NCBI RefSeq assembly: GCF_009831215.1
Contig: NZ_WUTW01000009.1
Span: 62,001 to 126,000, forward strand
Reading direction: 5' to 3'
Source of the DNA: Actinomadura rayongensis
GTDB lineage: Bacteria > Actinomycetota > Actinomycetes > Streptosporangiales > Streptosporangiaceae
Length of the DNA stretch: 64,000 bases
Part shown: positions 18,264 to 26,116 of the stretch, piece after piece
Layout of the letters: every line of letters begins with the position of its first letter
Numbering within the stretch: position 1 is the stretch's first letter
Notes under the pieces: generated by a model
The model's database searches: none
Told to the model about the DNA's origin: nothing
The model's input: the letters and a program-made list of their open reading frames with translations, nothing else
Translations under genes and position numbers: made by a program

Positions 18264-18956
18264 ATGGAAGCGAACGAAGCGCGGATCTCGATACCGGCCG
18301 ACGAGCGCGTCCGCGCCGCCGCCGAGTCCTACAAGCGCCCGATGCTCGCCGCCTACGACTGGATCGTGCTCGGCTTCGTCAGCCGGTGGATGTGGCGGTG
18401 CTCGCGGCGGACGATGCTGAAGCACTACGACGCGCAGGTCGGCGCCCGCCACCTCGACATCGGCCCCGGCACCGGGTGGTTCCTGGACCGGTGCCGGTTC
18501 CCGGTGAAGAACCCCGACGTCACGCTGATCGACCTCAACGAGACCCCGCTCGCCACCGCCGCCCGGCGGATCCGCCGCTACCGGCCCGCGACGCACGCCC
18601 GCGACGTGTACCGTCCGCTGGACCTCGGCGCCGCGCGGTTCGACTCGGTCGGGATGAACTTCCTGCTGCACTGCCTGCCGGGCACCGTCGCGCAGAAGGC
18701 CGTCGTGTTCGACCACGTCGTCCCGCATCTCGCGCCCGGCGCCCGCGTGTTCGGCAGCACCGTCCTCGGGGCGGGGCCGCACCACACGAAGGCGTCCGCG
18801 AAGCTGCTGGGCAAGCTCAACCGCAGCGACGTGTTCAACAACGCCGACGACCGCCTCGACGACCTCGCCCGCGAGCTGGCCTCCCGGTTCGGCGAGGTGG
18901 ACCTGCGGGTGAAGGGCGCGGTCTGCCTCTTCTCAGCGCGGTTCCCGGCGGCGTGA
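18264..18956 (+). CDS. Class I SAM-dependent methyltransferase
   Basis: 230 residues. Motif I is HLDIGPGTGWFLDRC, then VTLIDLNETPLATAARRI (acidic loop binding the SAM ribose) and FDSVGMNFLLHCLPG (motif II region), a standard Rossmann methyltransferase. The N-terminal segment AAAESYKRPMLAAYDWIVLGFVSRWMWRCSR holds an aromatic, hydrophobic stretch that may touch membrane or a greasy substrate. It lies 12 bp after the PPM methyltransferase and its stop overlaps the kinase start (TGATG), so it is co-transcribed with a two-component pair. The substrate is unknown; small-molecule O- or C-methylation is likely. Confidence 0.85.
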   Translation: MEANEARISIPADERVRAAAESYKRPMLAAYDWIVLGFVSRWMWRCSRRTMLKHYDAQVGARHLDIGPGTGWFLDRCRFPVKNPDVTLIDLNETPLATAARRIRRYRPATHARDVYRPLDLGAARFDSVGMNFLLHCLPGTVAQKAVVFDHVVPHLAPGARVFGSTVLGAGPHHTKASAKLLGKLNRSDVFNNADDRLDDLARELASRFGEVDLRVKGAVCLFSARFPAA

Positions 18957-19624
18957 TGGGCTGGCTGGAGCGCCACCTGCACGACGAGGTCCTGCAGAGC
19001 CTCGCCGTCGCCCGCATCCGGATCGACCGGGCGCTCGCCGCGCCGGGGCCGCTCCCCCGCGACCTCGGCACGGACCTGCGGGAGCTGCTGGACCGGGAGA
19101 TCGCGGGCCTGCGGGCGGCCCTGACCGCGGCGGAGCGTCCCGACCCGGCCGAACCGGGGCTGGCGCGCGCGGTCGCGGCGGACGTGGCGCGCGTCGCCCG
19201 CGCCACCGGCATCCGCGCCGAGCTGGACGACCGGACGCGTCCCCGGGCCGGGTGGACGCCGCGCGACCTGGCCGCGTACCGGATCGTCCACGAGGCCCTG
19301 CACAACGCGGCCAAGCACAGCGGCGCCCGGACCGTCCGGGTCGCCCTCGCCGAGCGGCGCGGCCGGCTCGTCTGCCGGGTCCGCGACGACGGCCGCGGCT
19401 TCGACCCGGCCGCCGTGCCGCGCGGCCTCGGCCTGACGGCGATGGACGCGCAGGCGCGGGCGGCGGGCGGCGCGCTCGCCGTCGCGCCCGGCCGTCCGGG
19501 GACGCTCGTCACGCTCGTCCTGCCTGCCGCTCCGGAGAGGAGATCCGATGCGACGTCCGACGATCCTCATCGCCGACGACCATCCCGTCGTGCGGTGCGG
19601 GATCCGCTCGCTGCTCGCCGATGA
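18956..19624 (+). CDS. Minimal NarL-type sensor histidine kinase lacking an input domain
   Basis: 222 residues. A HisKA_3 dimerisation helix starts almost at once (LERHLHDEVLQSLAVARIRIDRAL; phospho-acceptor His9). The HATPase_c domain is complete (HEALHNAAKHSGA N-box; DDGRGFDP G1 box; RGLGLTAMDAQARAAGG G2 box). There is no membrane segment, PAS or GAF domain, so the signal must come from a partner protein or a soluble interaction. The start overlaps the methyltransferase stop, and the last 77 bp overlap the response regulator gene. Confidence 0.87.
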   Translation: MGWLERHLHDEVLQSLAVARIRIDRALAAPGPLPRDLGTDLRELLDREIAGLRAALTAAERPDPAEPGLARAVAADVARVARATGIRAELDDRTRPRAGWTPRDLAAYRIVHEALHNAAKHSGARTVRVALAERRGRLVCRVRDDGRGFDPAAVPRGLGLTAMDAQARAAGGALAVAPGRPGTLVTLVLPAAPERRSDATSDDPHRRRPSRRAVRDPLAARR

Positions 19625-20168
19625 CCGCTACGACGTCGTCGGCGAGGCGGCCGACCTGGAACAGACGGTCGCGCTCGCCGGCCGGCACCGGCCCGCGCTG
19701 CTGCTCCTCGACCTGAGCTTCGCCGGGGTGTCCAGCCTGGGCGTGCTGCCGCGCGTCCGGACGGTGTCGCCGGACACGCGGGTGCTGATCCTGACCATGC
19801 ACAACGACGCCGCGTCCGCGCGCGACGCGCTCGCGGCGGGCGCCCACGGGTTCCTCCGCAAGGAGGCCGCCGCCGGGGAACTGGTCACGGCGGCGGACGC
19901 GCTGGCGGCGGGCGGCCGGTACCTCGACCCGTCGCTCGGCGCCGCGCTGGTCGCGCGGGAGACGCGGCTCGACGGGGCGCTCAGCGGCCGGGAGCGCGCC
20001 GTCCTCGCGCTCATCGCCGACGGCCTCACCAACCAGCAGATCGCCGGGGAACTGCACCTCAGCGTCCGGACGATCGAGGCGCAGCGCGCGTCGATCAAGG
20101 TCAAGCTCGGGGTGAGCCGGCGCGCCGAGCTGATCAGTTGCGCGCGGCGGCTCCGGCTGACCGCCTGA
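19548..20168 (+). CDS. NarL/FixJ-family response regulator
   Basis: 206 residues. The receiver domain is canonical: ILIADDHPVVRCG (acidic pair), LLLLDLSF (phospho-acceptor Asp), LILTMHN (Thr) and GFLRKEAA (Lys). The C-terminal LuxR HTH (LSGRERAVLALIADGLTNQQIAGELHLSVRTIEAQRASIKVKL) binds DNA. It overlaps the kinase gene by 77 bp, which almost certainly makes the two a cognate pair. The target is unknown; the divergent PKS promoter or its own operon are the first candidates. Its intact receiver contrasts with the degenerate one of the LuxR regulator at 13120. Confidence 0.93.
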   Translation: MRRPTILIADDHPVVRCGIRSLLADDRYDVVGEAADLEQTVALAGRHRPALLLLDLSFAGVSSLGVLPRVRTVSPDTRVLILTMHNDAASARDALAAGAHGFLRKEAAAGELVTAADALAAGGRYLDPSLGAALVARETRLDGALSGRERAVLALIADGLTNQQIAGELHLSVRTIEAQRASIKVKLGVSRRAELISCARRLRLTA

Positions 20169-20185
20169 ACCCGACAGGAGACCTC

Positions 20186-20998
20186 ATGGAACCGGGCCAG
20201 CCGAGCCGCACCGCGATGAGCGCCGCGCACGCGCGCGCCGTCCACCAGACGGCGGACGCCCCGCCGGTCTTCCCCGACCCCCTCGCCGTCCGCGTCGCCC
20301 CGGCCGCCGCGCCGGGACGCGCCATGCCGCGCGAGGTCCGCCTGTTCATGGCGCTGCGGCACCGGATCGCCGAGGACGCGCTCGCCGCCGCCGTCGCCGC
20401 CGGGACGCGGCAGGCCGTGCTGCTCGGCGCGGGCCTCGACACGTTCGCCCACCGCAACCCGCACCCTGGCCTGCGCGTGTTCGAGGTCGACCATCCCGAC
20501 ACGCAGGCGTGGAAGCGCAAGCGGCTGGCGGACGCGGGGATCCCCGTGCCGGAGACCGTCGTCCACGTCCCGGTCGACTTCGCCGCCGGGACGCTCGGCG
20601 CCGCCCTGGCCGACGCGGGGTTCACGCCCGGCGCGCCGGCGTTCTTCGCGTGGCTCGGCGTCGTCCCCTATCTGACGCGGAGCGCGATCCTCGCGACGCT
20701 GCGGTTCGTCGCGGGCCTGGACGCGCGGACGGAGATCGTCTTCGACTACAACCTGCCGCCCGCGGAGCTGCCCGCCGAGCGCCGCGCCGTCCTCGCCGCG
20801 CTCGCCGCCGCGATGGCGAAGGCGGGCGAGCCGTGGCGCTCGTACTTCACGCCCGAGAAGCTGGCGCGCGACCTGGCCGACGCGGGCTTCGACGCGATCG
20901 AGGACCTGGCCTGGACCGCCTGCCTGGAGCGCTACGGCCTGGACGCGGCGCTCCCTGACCTGTTCGGCGGCCGGATCGTCCGCGCCGTCGCCGACTGA
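20186..20998 (+). CDS. SAM-dependent methyltransferase, PPM family (paralogue of the 17385 product)
   Basis: 270 residues, ATG 18 bp after the regulator gene behind AGGAGACC. It carries the same family marks as the 17385 product: SRTAMSAAHARAVHQTADAPPVFPDPLAV, QAVLLGAGLDTFAHRNPHPGLRVFEVDHPDTQAWKRKRL and the FFAWLGVVPYLTRSAILATLRFV segment. It is probably an O-methyltransferase acting on a small molecule. Two diverged paralogues in one operon suggest two methylations of related hydroxyl or carboxyl groups. Its stop lies in a palindrome shared with the stop of the converging HxlR gene (TGACGGCCGTCA, 20996-21007). Confidence 0.87.
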   Translation: MEPGQPSRTAMSAAHARAVHQTADAPPVFPDPLAVRVAPAAAPGRAMPREVRLFMALRHRIAEDALAAAVAAGTRQAVLLGAGLDTFAHRNPHPGLRVFEVDHPDTQAWKRKRLADAGIPVPETVVHVPVDFAAGTLGAALADAGFTPGAPAFFAWLGVVPYLTRSAILATLRFVAGLDARTEIVFDYNLPPAELPAERRAVLAALAAAMAKAGEPWRSYFTPEKLARDLADAGFDAIEDLAWTACLERYGLDAALPDLFGGRIVRAVAD

Positions 20999-21004
20999 CG
21001 GCCG

Positions 21005-21358
21005 TCAGGCGGGGTCGCGCGCGTCGAGCAGTTCGTCCCAGTGCTCGGCCGCCCACGCGCACGCCGCGTACAGCGGCCCCAGCAGGCTGCGGCCGAGCGG
21101 CGTCAGCGCGTACTCGACGCTCCGGGGCGGGCCGGGGCGGACGGTGCGCGCGACGAACCCGTCCCGCTCCAGCCCGCGCAGCGACTGCGTGAGCACCTTC
21201 GGCGTGACGCGGCGGAGCGGCACGCGCAGTTCGGAGTAGCGGCGCGGACCGTCCTCCAAGCACCGCAGCACCAGCGCCGCCCACTTGTCGCCGAACCGGA
21301 ACGGCAGCAGCGAGGACGGGCAGAGTTCGTCGAACAGGTCGGGGGGCAGCGGCGTCAT
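21005..21358 (-). CDS. HxlR-family winged-helix transcriptional regulator
   Basis: 117 residues from MTPLPPDLFDELCPSSLLPFRFGDKW. The family core is clear: KWAALVLRCLEDGPRRYSELRVPLRRVTPKVLTQSLRGLERDGFVARTV, then the wing VEYALTPLGRSLLGPL. The early Cys (ELCPSS) is at the place of the sensing cysteine of thiol- or aldehyde-responsive HxlR proteins. It is divergent from the NAD(P)-binding gene at 21442, with a palindrome between them (21378-21407) that is a likely operator for autoregulation and control of the neighbour. Confidence 0.92.
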   Translation of the reverse strand: MTPLPPDLFDELCPSSLLPFRFGDKWAALVLRCLEDGPRRYSELRVPLRRVTPKVLTQSLRGLERDGFVARTVRPGPPRSVEYALTPLGRSLLGPLYAACAWAAEHWDELLDARDPA

Positions 21359-21377
21359 GGGCGTCTTCTCGGTATCC

Positions 21378-21407
21378 GGGAGGTAACCGCCCGCGCGGCT
21401 ACCTTCC
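21378..21407. promoter_or_regulatory. Putative HxlR operator palindrome
   Basis: The arms GGGAGGTAACCG (21378-21389) and CGGCTACCTTCC (21396-21407) are complementary at 10 of 12 positions around a 6-bp spacer. The element sits in the 83-bp gap between the divergent HxlR and NAD(P)-binding protein genes. HxlR dimers usually bind such GTA-rich inverted repeats next to their own promoter. No other regulator gene is nearby. Confidence 0.65.
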
Positions 21408-21441
21408 GGTGAGCATCGAGACACCGGGAGGTATTCCGATC

Positions 21442-22062
21442 ATGGGCGACTTCGTGATCTTCGGGGCCGGGGGCCGCGCCGGGCGGACGGCCGTGGCCGA
21501 GGCGCGGCGGCGCGGGCATCGCGTCACGGCGGTGGTCCGCGACCCGTCCCGCTACGCCGGCCCGTCCGGCGACGGCGTGCGGGTCGCCGCCGGGGACGTC
21601 ACCGACGCGGCGGCCGTCGCGGCGCTCGCGGCCGGGCACGACGCGGCGATCAACGCGGCGGCGGTGCTGGAGCCGGACACGTTCTTCGCCGACGCCGCGC
21701 ACGCGCTCGTCCGGGGGCTGCCGAAGGCCGGGGTGGGGCGGCTGGTCGCGGTCGGGCTCGCGTCGCTGCTGCCGGACGCGGACGGGACGCGCCTGCTGGA
21801 CCTGCCCGGGTTCCCCGCCGAGTTCCGCCCGTTCTGCCTGGGCCACGCCGCCGGACTCGACGTCCTGCGGGACGCCGCGCTGGACTGGGTGTACGTCAGC
21901 CCGGCCGGCGACTTCGACCACGGCGGGCCGCGCACCGGCCGGTACGGGATCCGCGCGCACGGCGACCCGGCGGCCCGGATCTCCTACGCGGACTTCGCGC
22001 TCGTCCTGCTCGACGAGGCCGAGACGCCGCGCCACCGCGGCGTCCATCTGGCCGTGTCCTGA
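21442..22062 (+). CDS. NAD(P)-binding Rossmann protein, atypical SDR (YwnB/NmrA-like)
   Basis: 206 residues from MGDFVIFGAGGRAGRTAVAEARRRGHRVTAVVRDP, the dinucleotide-binding start of NAD(P)H-binding reductase-like proteins. Later come GDVTDAAAVAALAAGHDAAINAAAV and LDWVYVSPAGDF, as in this group. The classical SDR YxxxK is absent, so it may be a redox sensor or a flavin/quinone reductase-like enzyme. The ATG follows GGGAGG. The divergent HxlR gene next door is a common arrangement in which electrophile or redox stress induces the reductase. Confidence 0.85.
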   Translation: MGDFVIFGAGGRAGRTAVAEARRRGHRVTAVVRDPSRYAGPSGDGVRVAAGDVTDAAAVAALAAGHDAAINAAAVLEPDTFFADAAHALVRGLPKAGVGRLVAVGLASLLPDADGTRLLDLPGFPAEFRPFCLGHAAGLDVLRDAALDWVYVSPAGDFDHGGPRTGRYGIRAHGDPAARISYADFALVLLDEAETPRHRGVHLAVS

Positions 22063-22066
22063 CCGG

Positions 22067-22825
22067 CTAGGCGGGCTCGGGCGCGACGAGGTGGATGGCG
22101 TCGTCGGTGGCGTCGGCGAACGCGTACCCGGCGGCCCAGATCCCGATGAGCGGGGCGAACGGGTTGGGGAGGTCGGCCATGCTGCGTCCGGTCGCGTCCG
22201 GCCGGTCCACCGACGCCGGGACGGTCAGCGCCCGGTCCGCCGCGCGGCGCCAGGCGCGGTCGAGCCGGGCGTGCCAGGCGGCGCGGGTGGCGAACAGGCT
22301 CGTCAGGCCGTCCAGCGGGACGTAGTGGTGCGGGATGCGGCCCAGCTCGTCGCTCCACTCACGGAACAGCAGGCGGCGCAGGACCTCGGCGCGCGGGTGC
22401 GGCAGGGTCGCCTTGACGGGCCGGAGCAGCGGGCCGCCGACGCGCCACACGACGCGGTCCACCGCCGGGACGCCCCACGGCGCGAGCCGCCGGACCGCCG
22501 TCCGGGTCGCTTCTTCGGCCTGCCGCACGCCGTCGGGGTCGGCCTCGAACGGGCCGGGGACGGGCGGCCGGTCCAGGAGCGGGGTGTCCGCCGGGACGCG
22601 GCCGTAGGTGCCGCAGTCGGTGCAGGTCCACGCCTCTTCCTCCCATTCGGGAGGGTCGTCGCCGGTGTAGCCGCCGACGGCGCCCGAGCCCCGGCACGTG
22701 CGGCACGCCACGAGTTCCGTCGCGCGGAACCGGCGGCGCGGGTCGTCGGCGAGGGGCGCGCCGGACGAGCGGCCCGGACGCAGCACGCGTCCGACCAGCC
22801 AGGCGACGTCTACCGGTTCGTCCAC
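22067..22825 (-). CDS. Unknown protein with two CxxC motifs
   Basis: 252 residues from a GTG start. I do not recognise the family. Residues about 40-72 hold CRTCRGSG and CTDCGTYG, a zinc- or iron-binding pair resembling half of a DnaJ-type zinc finger, separated by an acidic stretch (DDPPEWEEEAW). The rest looks globular: LLRPVKATLPHPRAEVLRRLLFREWSDELGRIPHHYVPLDGLTSLFATRAAWHARL, with many Trp and Arg, and no signal or membrane segment. It converges on the NAD(P)-binding gene with a 4-bp gap. The real start could be a little downstream. Confidence 0.7.
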   Translation of the reverse strand: MDEPVDVAWLVGRVLRPGRSSGAPLADDPRRRFRATELVACRTCRGSGAVGGYTGDDPPEWEEEAWTCTDCGTYGRVPADTPLLDRPPVPGPFEADPDGVRQAEEATRTAVRRLAPWGVPAVDRVVWRVGGPLLRPVKATLPHPRAEVLRRLLFREWSDELGRIPHHYVPLDGLTSLFATRAAWHARLDRAWRRAADRALTVPASVDRPDATGRSMADLPNPFAPLIGIWAAGYAFADATDDAIHLVAPEPA

Positions 22826-22850
22826 GATCCCGGCAGTATTCCAGGAACCG

Positions 22851-23825
22851 TCAGTCGGCGAGGCGCGTGAAGACCATCGCGTGGTCGGACGCGGGCTCGT
22901 TGCGCCGCGCGGCCGGGTCGTCGGTCACCGACGGGAGCTTCGGGGCGTTCGGCGGGCGGCACGTGTGGACGTCGGTCGCGCGGCCGAGCAGCGCGTGCGA
23001 CACGAGGATGTGGTCGATCAGCTCGCCCCGGCCGTGGAAGACGCGGCTGAACCGCTCCGCCTCGGGGATGCGCGGCGCGAGGTTCCACAGCCGGTGCCGG
23101 TCGCCCTGGTCGGGGTGGTCGGCGCCGGGCGTGCCGAGTTCGGAGCCGGGCGGGCCGAGCAGGATCTGCGTGGTGGCCGCCTCGACGCCGTCGTTGAGGT
23201 CGCCCATCACCATGACCTGGCGCGTCTTGCCCTGCCCGGCCAGCAGCTCGTCGGCGAGCGCGCGGACGGTCACCGCCTCGGCGGCGCGCCGGTAGAGGGC
23301 GTAGGCGGCGACGCGGGCGCGCTCGCCCTCGTCGCGGGGCTGGAAGCGCGGACGCCCGTCCGGACCGGCCGGGAACGACAGCAGCTTGCTCTTGAGGTGC
23401 GCGGCGACGGCGGTGATCTCGCGACCGTCCCGCTCGGTGATCCGGACCGCGAGGACGCCGCGTCCGGTCTTGTGCGCGGCCGTCCCGTCGTCGCCGGCCT
23501 GGATCGGGGCCAGCTCGTCGGGGAACGCGGAGCGGTCGGCGACGACCTCCAGCGGCAGCCGGGACAGGAAGCCGACGCGGATCGGGTGCGCGGGCTCGAA
23601 GCCGGCGGACGTCACGTGGTGCCAGTCCCCGTCCAGGCGGTCGGCGACGTCGGCGAGCGCGTCGGGGTCGCCGACCTCCTCGACGGCCAGCGCGTCCACG
23701 CCGGACGCGGTGATCGTCGCGGCCAGGTCCTTGATCTTCGCTTTGTAGGCGGCCTCGTCGGACGGCCCGAAGTCACCGCCCGGCCGGAACAGGTTCTCCA
23801 GATTCCAGGTGCCGATGGTCGTCAT
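22851..23825 (-). CDS. Endonuclease/exonuclease/phosphatase family protein
   Basis: 324 residues from MTTIGTWNLENLFRPG. The EEP signatures are in order: GTWNLENL (metal-binding Asn), ALAVEEVGD (catalytic Glu), VAAHLKSK (His), VMVMGDLNDG (Asp/Asn), LIDHILVS and the terminal PASDHAMVF (Asp/His). All catalytic residues look present. The family hydrolyses phosphodiesters in nucleic acids, inositol phosphates or lipids; this cytoplasmic-looking version has no signal peptide and cannot be assigned a substrate. The start was chosen over an upstream one because homologues begin a few residues before the WNL motif. Confidence 0.9.
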   Translation of the reverse strand: MTTIGTWNLENLFRPGGDFGPSDEAAYKAKIKDLAATITASGVDALAVEEVGDPDALADVADRLDGDWHHVTSAGFEPAHPIRVGFLSRLPLEVVADRSAFPDELAPIQAGDDGTAAHKTGRGVLAVRITERDGREITAVAAHLKSKLLSFPAGPDGRPRFQPRDEGERARVAAYALYRRAAEAVTVRALADELLAGQGKTRQVMVMGDLNDGVEAATTQILLGPPGSELGTPGADHPDQGDRHRLWNLAPRIPEAERFSRVFHGRGELIDHILVSHALLGRATDVHTCRPPNAPKLPSVTDDPAARRNEPASDHAMVFTRLAD

Positions 23826-23941
23826 GGCGGTCTCCCGGGTCGGTTCGCTGACCGTTTGAGGGCAGCATTTCCGACATAACGACAAATGACACCCCGGGCG
23901 GCCGACTCAGGCCGTCTTCTGACCGTCGGATGACCCCGGCG

Positions 23942-24655
23942 TCACTCGCGCTCGCCGAGCACCGCCTCCAGGTCCCGGACGACGCGCGGCAGCGGGGCGC
24001 CGCGCCGCGCTACCAGCACGACGTAGTCCTGCTCGGGGGCCTGCCCGGCGCCCTGCCCGGTGCCCCAGGCCGTCCGGACGAGGTCCAGCGCCCGGTCCAC
24101 CTCGGCCACCGCGTCCCCGGTCGCGCCCGCGCGCAGCCAGGAGCGCAGCGCGTTGTTGTGCGCGGCGACGGCGGACGCGGCGACGACGTCCGCACGCAGC
24201 CGCCCGTCCGGCCGTCCGCCGAAGCTCCGCCGCAGGTACTCGGCGAGCGCGCGTTCGTAGCGGCCGACGACGGTCAGCTCCCGGGACCGCAGCGCGGGCA
24301 CCTGCCGGGTGAGCCGGTAGCGCAGCAGCGAGCGGTCCGGCTGGGCGGCGTACATCCGGGCGACGACGAGCGTGGCGGCGCAGGCGCGGGCCACCGGGTC
24401 CTCTTCGCCGGGCTCGGCGCCGGGCTCGTCGAGGGCGGCGCGCAGGTCGTCCAGGCTGCGCTCGTGGTCGGGGAAGACCACGTCCTCCTTGGACGGGAAG
24501 TAGCGGAAGAACGACCGGCGGCCGATCCCGGCGCGGGCGGCGATCTCGTCCACGGTCGTCCGCTCGAAGCCCTGCTCCAGGAAGAGGGCGAAGGCCGCCT
24601 CCACCAGCGCGTCCCGCGTCGCGGCGGGACGGGTTCTCGGTGCCGTTCCGGACAT
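23942..24655 (-). CDS. TetR-family transcriptional regulator
   Basis: 237 residues. The N-terminal HTH is standard: RDALVEAAFALFLEQGFERTTVDEIAARAGIGRRSFFRYFPSKEDVVF. The C-terminal half is helical and probably binds a ligand, an acyl-CoA if it controls the divergent acyl-CoA dehydrogenase. The start was taken at MSGTAPRTRPAA, leaving an 88-bp shared regulatory gap that contains a perfect 7-bp-arm palindrome (24687-24703). The tail after about residue 195 (GTGQGAGQAPEQDYVVLVARRG) is less conserved in character. Confidence 0.92.
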   Translation of the reverse strand: MSGTAPRTRPAATRDALVEAAFALFLEQGFERTTVDEIAARAGIGRRSFFRYFPSKEDVVFPDHERSLDDLRAALDEPGAEPGEEDPVARACAATLVVARMYAAQPDRSLLRYRLTRQVPALRSRELTVVGRYERALAEYLRRSFGGRPDGRLRADVVAASAVAAHNNALRSWLRAGATGDAVAEVDRALDLVRTAWGTGQGAGQAPEQDYVVLVARRGAPLPRVVRDLEAVLGERE

Positions 24656-24686
24656 GCCCGGGACCCTAACACGCCCTGGACATCGG

Positions 24687-24725
24687 ATGGCACCGAGTGC
24701 CATATTGAGGGGAACTCAGTGCCAT
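24687..24725. promoter_or_regulatory. Putative TetR operator: palindrome plus half-site
   Basis: ATGGCAC-CGA-GTGCCAT (24687-24703) is a perfect inverted repeat, and a further half-site AGTGCCAT lies at 24718-24725. They lie between the divergent TetR and acyl-CoA dehydrogenase genes, ending about 18 bp before the dehydrogenase start, a position suited to repression of both genes. No ligand or footprint can be read from sequence. Confidence 0.7.
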
Positions 24726-24743
24726 AGCGAGGTGGAGACCCCC

Positions 24744-25898
24744 ATGTCCCAGGACTTCGACCTGTTCCAGGTGCCCGAATCGCACGAACTGCTCCGCTCG
24801 ACCGTGCGCTCGCTCGCGGAGAAGGAGATCGCGCCGCACGCCGCCGCCGTGGACGAGGAGGCCCGGTTCCCGCAGGAGGCGTTCGACGCGCTGGCGGCCA
24901 ACGACCTGCACGCCGTCCACGTCGCCGAGGAGTACGGCGGCGTCGGCGCGGACGCGCTCGCCACCGTGATCGTCATCGAGGAGGTCGCGCGGGTCTGCGG
25001 CTCGTCCTCGCTGATCCCGGCCGTGAACAAGCTCGGCTCGATGCCCGTGATCCTGTCCGGCTCGGAGGAGCTGAAGCGCCGCTACCTCGGCGCGCTCGCC
25101 CGCAACGAGGGCATGTTCTCCTACTGCCTGTCGGAGCCGGAGGCGGGCTCGGACGCGGCCTCGATGAAGACCCGCGCCGTCCGCGACGGCGACCACTGGG
25201 TGCTGAACGGCGTGAAGTGCTGGATCACCAACGCGGGCGTCTCGGAGTTCTACACGGTCATGGCCGTGACGGACCCGGAGAAGCGCAGCCGGGGCATCTC
25301 GGCGTTCGTGGTCGAGAAGTCCGACCCGGGCGTGTCGTTCGGGCCGAAGGAGCGCAAGCTCGGGATCAAGGGCTCCCCCACCCGGACCGTCAACCTGGAC
25401 CACGTCCGCATCCCGGCCGACCGGATCATCGGCGCCGAGGGCACCGGGTTCGCGACCGCGATGCGCACGCTGGACCACACGCGCGTCACGATCGCCGCGC
25501 AGGCGATCGGCATCGCGCAGGGCGCGCTCGACCACGCCGTCGACTACGTGCGCCAGCGCCACCAGTTCGGCCGGCCGATCGCCGACTTCCAGGGCGTCCA
25601 GTTCATGCTGGCCGACATGGGGATGAAGCTGGAGGCGGCCCGCCAGCTCACCTACGCGGCGGCGGCGCGCTCCGAGCGCGGCGACGCCGACCTCACCGGC
25701 TTCGGCGCCGCCGCCAAGTGCTTCGCCTCGGACGCGGCCATGGAGATCACGACCGACGCCGTCCAGCTCCTCGGCGGCTACGGCTACACGCGCGACTTCC
25801 CGCTGGAGCGCATGATGCGCGACGCCAAGATCACCCAGATCTACGAGGGCACCAACCAGATCCAGCGCATCGTCCTGTCCCGCCAGCTCCTCAAGTAG
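24744..25898 (+). CDS. Acyl-CoA dehydrogenase
   Basis: 384 residues. The three-domain family layout is visible: the helical N-terminal part (LLRSTVRSLAEKEIAPHAAAVDEEARFP), the FAD-contacting beta domain (YCLSEPEAGSDAASMKTRAV, WITNAGVSEFYTVMAVTD), and the C-terminal bundle with GIAQGALDHAVDYVRQRHQFG and QLLGGYGYTRDFPLERMMRDAKITQIYEGTNQIQRIVLSR. The Glu of IYEGT is the catalytic base of short- and medium-chain enzymes. It oxidises an acyl-CoA to the trans-2-enoyl-CoA using FAD and electron-transfer flavoprotein. It is probably repressed by the divergent TetR. A hairpin terminator follows at 25912. Confidence 0.95.
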   Translation: MSQDFDLFQVPESHELLRSTVRSLAEKEIAPHAAAVDEEARFPQEAFDALAANDLHAVHVAEEYGGVGADALATVIVIEEVARVCGSSSLIPAVNKLGSMPVILSGSEELKRRYLGALARNEGMFSYCLSEPEAGSDAASMKTRAVRDGDHWVLNGVKCWITNAGVSEFYTVMAVTDPEKRSRGISAFVVEKSDPGVSFGPKERKLGIKGSPTRTVNLDHVRIPADRIIGAEGTGFATAMRTLDHTRVTIAAQAIGIAQGALDHAVDYVRQRHQFGRPIADFQGVQFMLADMGMKLEAARQLTYAAAARSERGDADLTGFGAAAKCFASDAAMEITTDAVQLLGGYGYTRDFPLERMMRDAKITQIYEGTNQIQRIVLSRQLLK

Positions 25899-25911
25899 GT
25901 TCTCGGCGCCC

Positions 25912-25942
25912 ACGGCCCATCGCCCGCGCGGCGGTGGGCCGT
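25912..25942 (+). terminator. Hairpin terminator after acyl-CoA dehydrogenase
   Basis: The arms ACGGCCCATCGCC (25912-25924) and GGCGGTGGGCCGT (25930-25942) pair at 12 of 13 positions, with a T/G wobble, around a 5-nt loop. The hairpin begins 14 bp after the stop codon. The downstream run is only moderately T-rich (TCGTCGTT), as usual in GC-rich actinomycetes. Confidence 0.7.
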
Positions 25943-26024
25943 TCGTCGTTCCCGGGACGGAACAACTGTCGGCAACATCCGCTGTCATGTGGCCGGATAA
26001 CAAAAGGATTACCTCCAGGTCGCC

Positions 26025-26052
26025 TTGACTGCGAAAAATTCTTCGGTAGCGT
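26025..26052 (+). promoter_or_regulatory. Candidate sigma-70-type promoter for the DUF6421 operon
   Basis: TTGACT (26025-26030) and TAGCGT (26047-26052) are separated by 16 bp inside an unusually A/T-rich patch. This would start transcription near 26059 and give a leader of about 58 nt before the ATG at 26117, which has a GGAGG-type ribosome site. Transcription start has not been shown. Confidence 0.5.
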
Positions 26053-26116
26053 GAGCGGCGTCGGTCCTGCGCGCCGTCCCCCGGCGGTCCGCGCGGGACG
26101 CGAAGGAGGCAGGAGC

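Noticed and set aside
20996..21007. TGACGGCCGTCA palindrome as a terminator or operator
   Set aside because: It consists of the two converging stop codons with 6 bp between them; at 12 bp it is too short and likely arises from that geometry.
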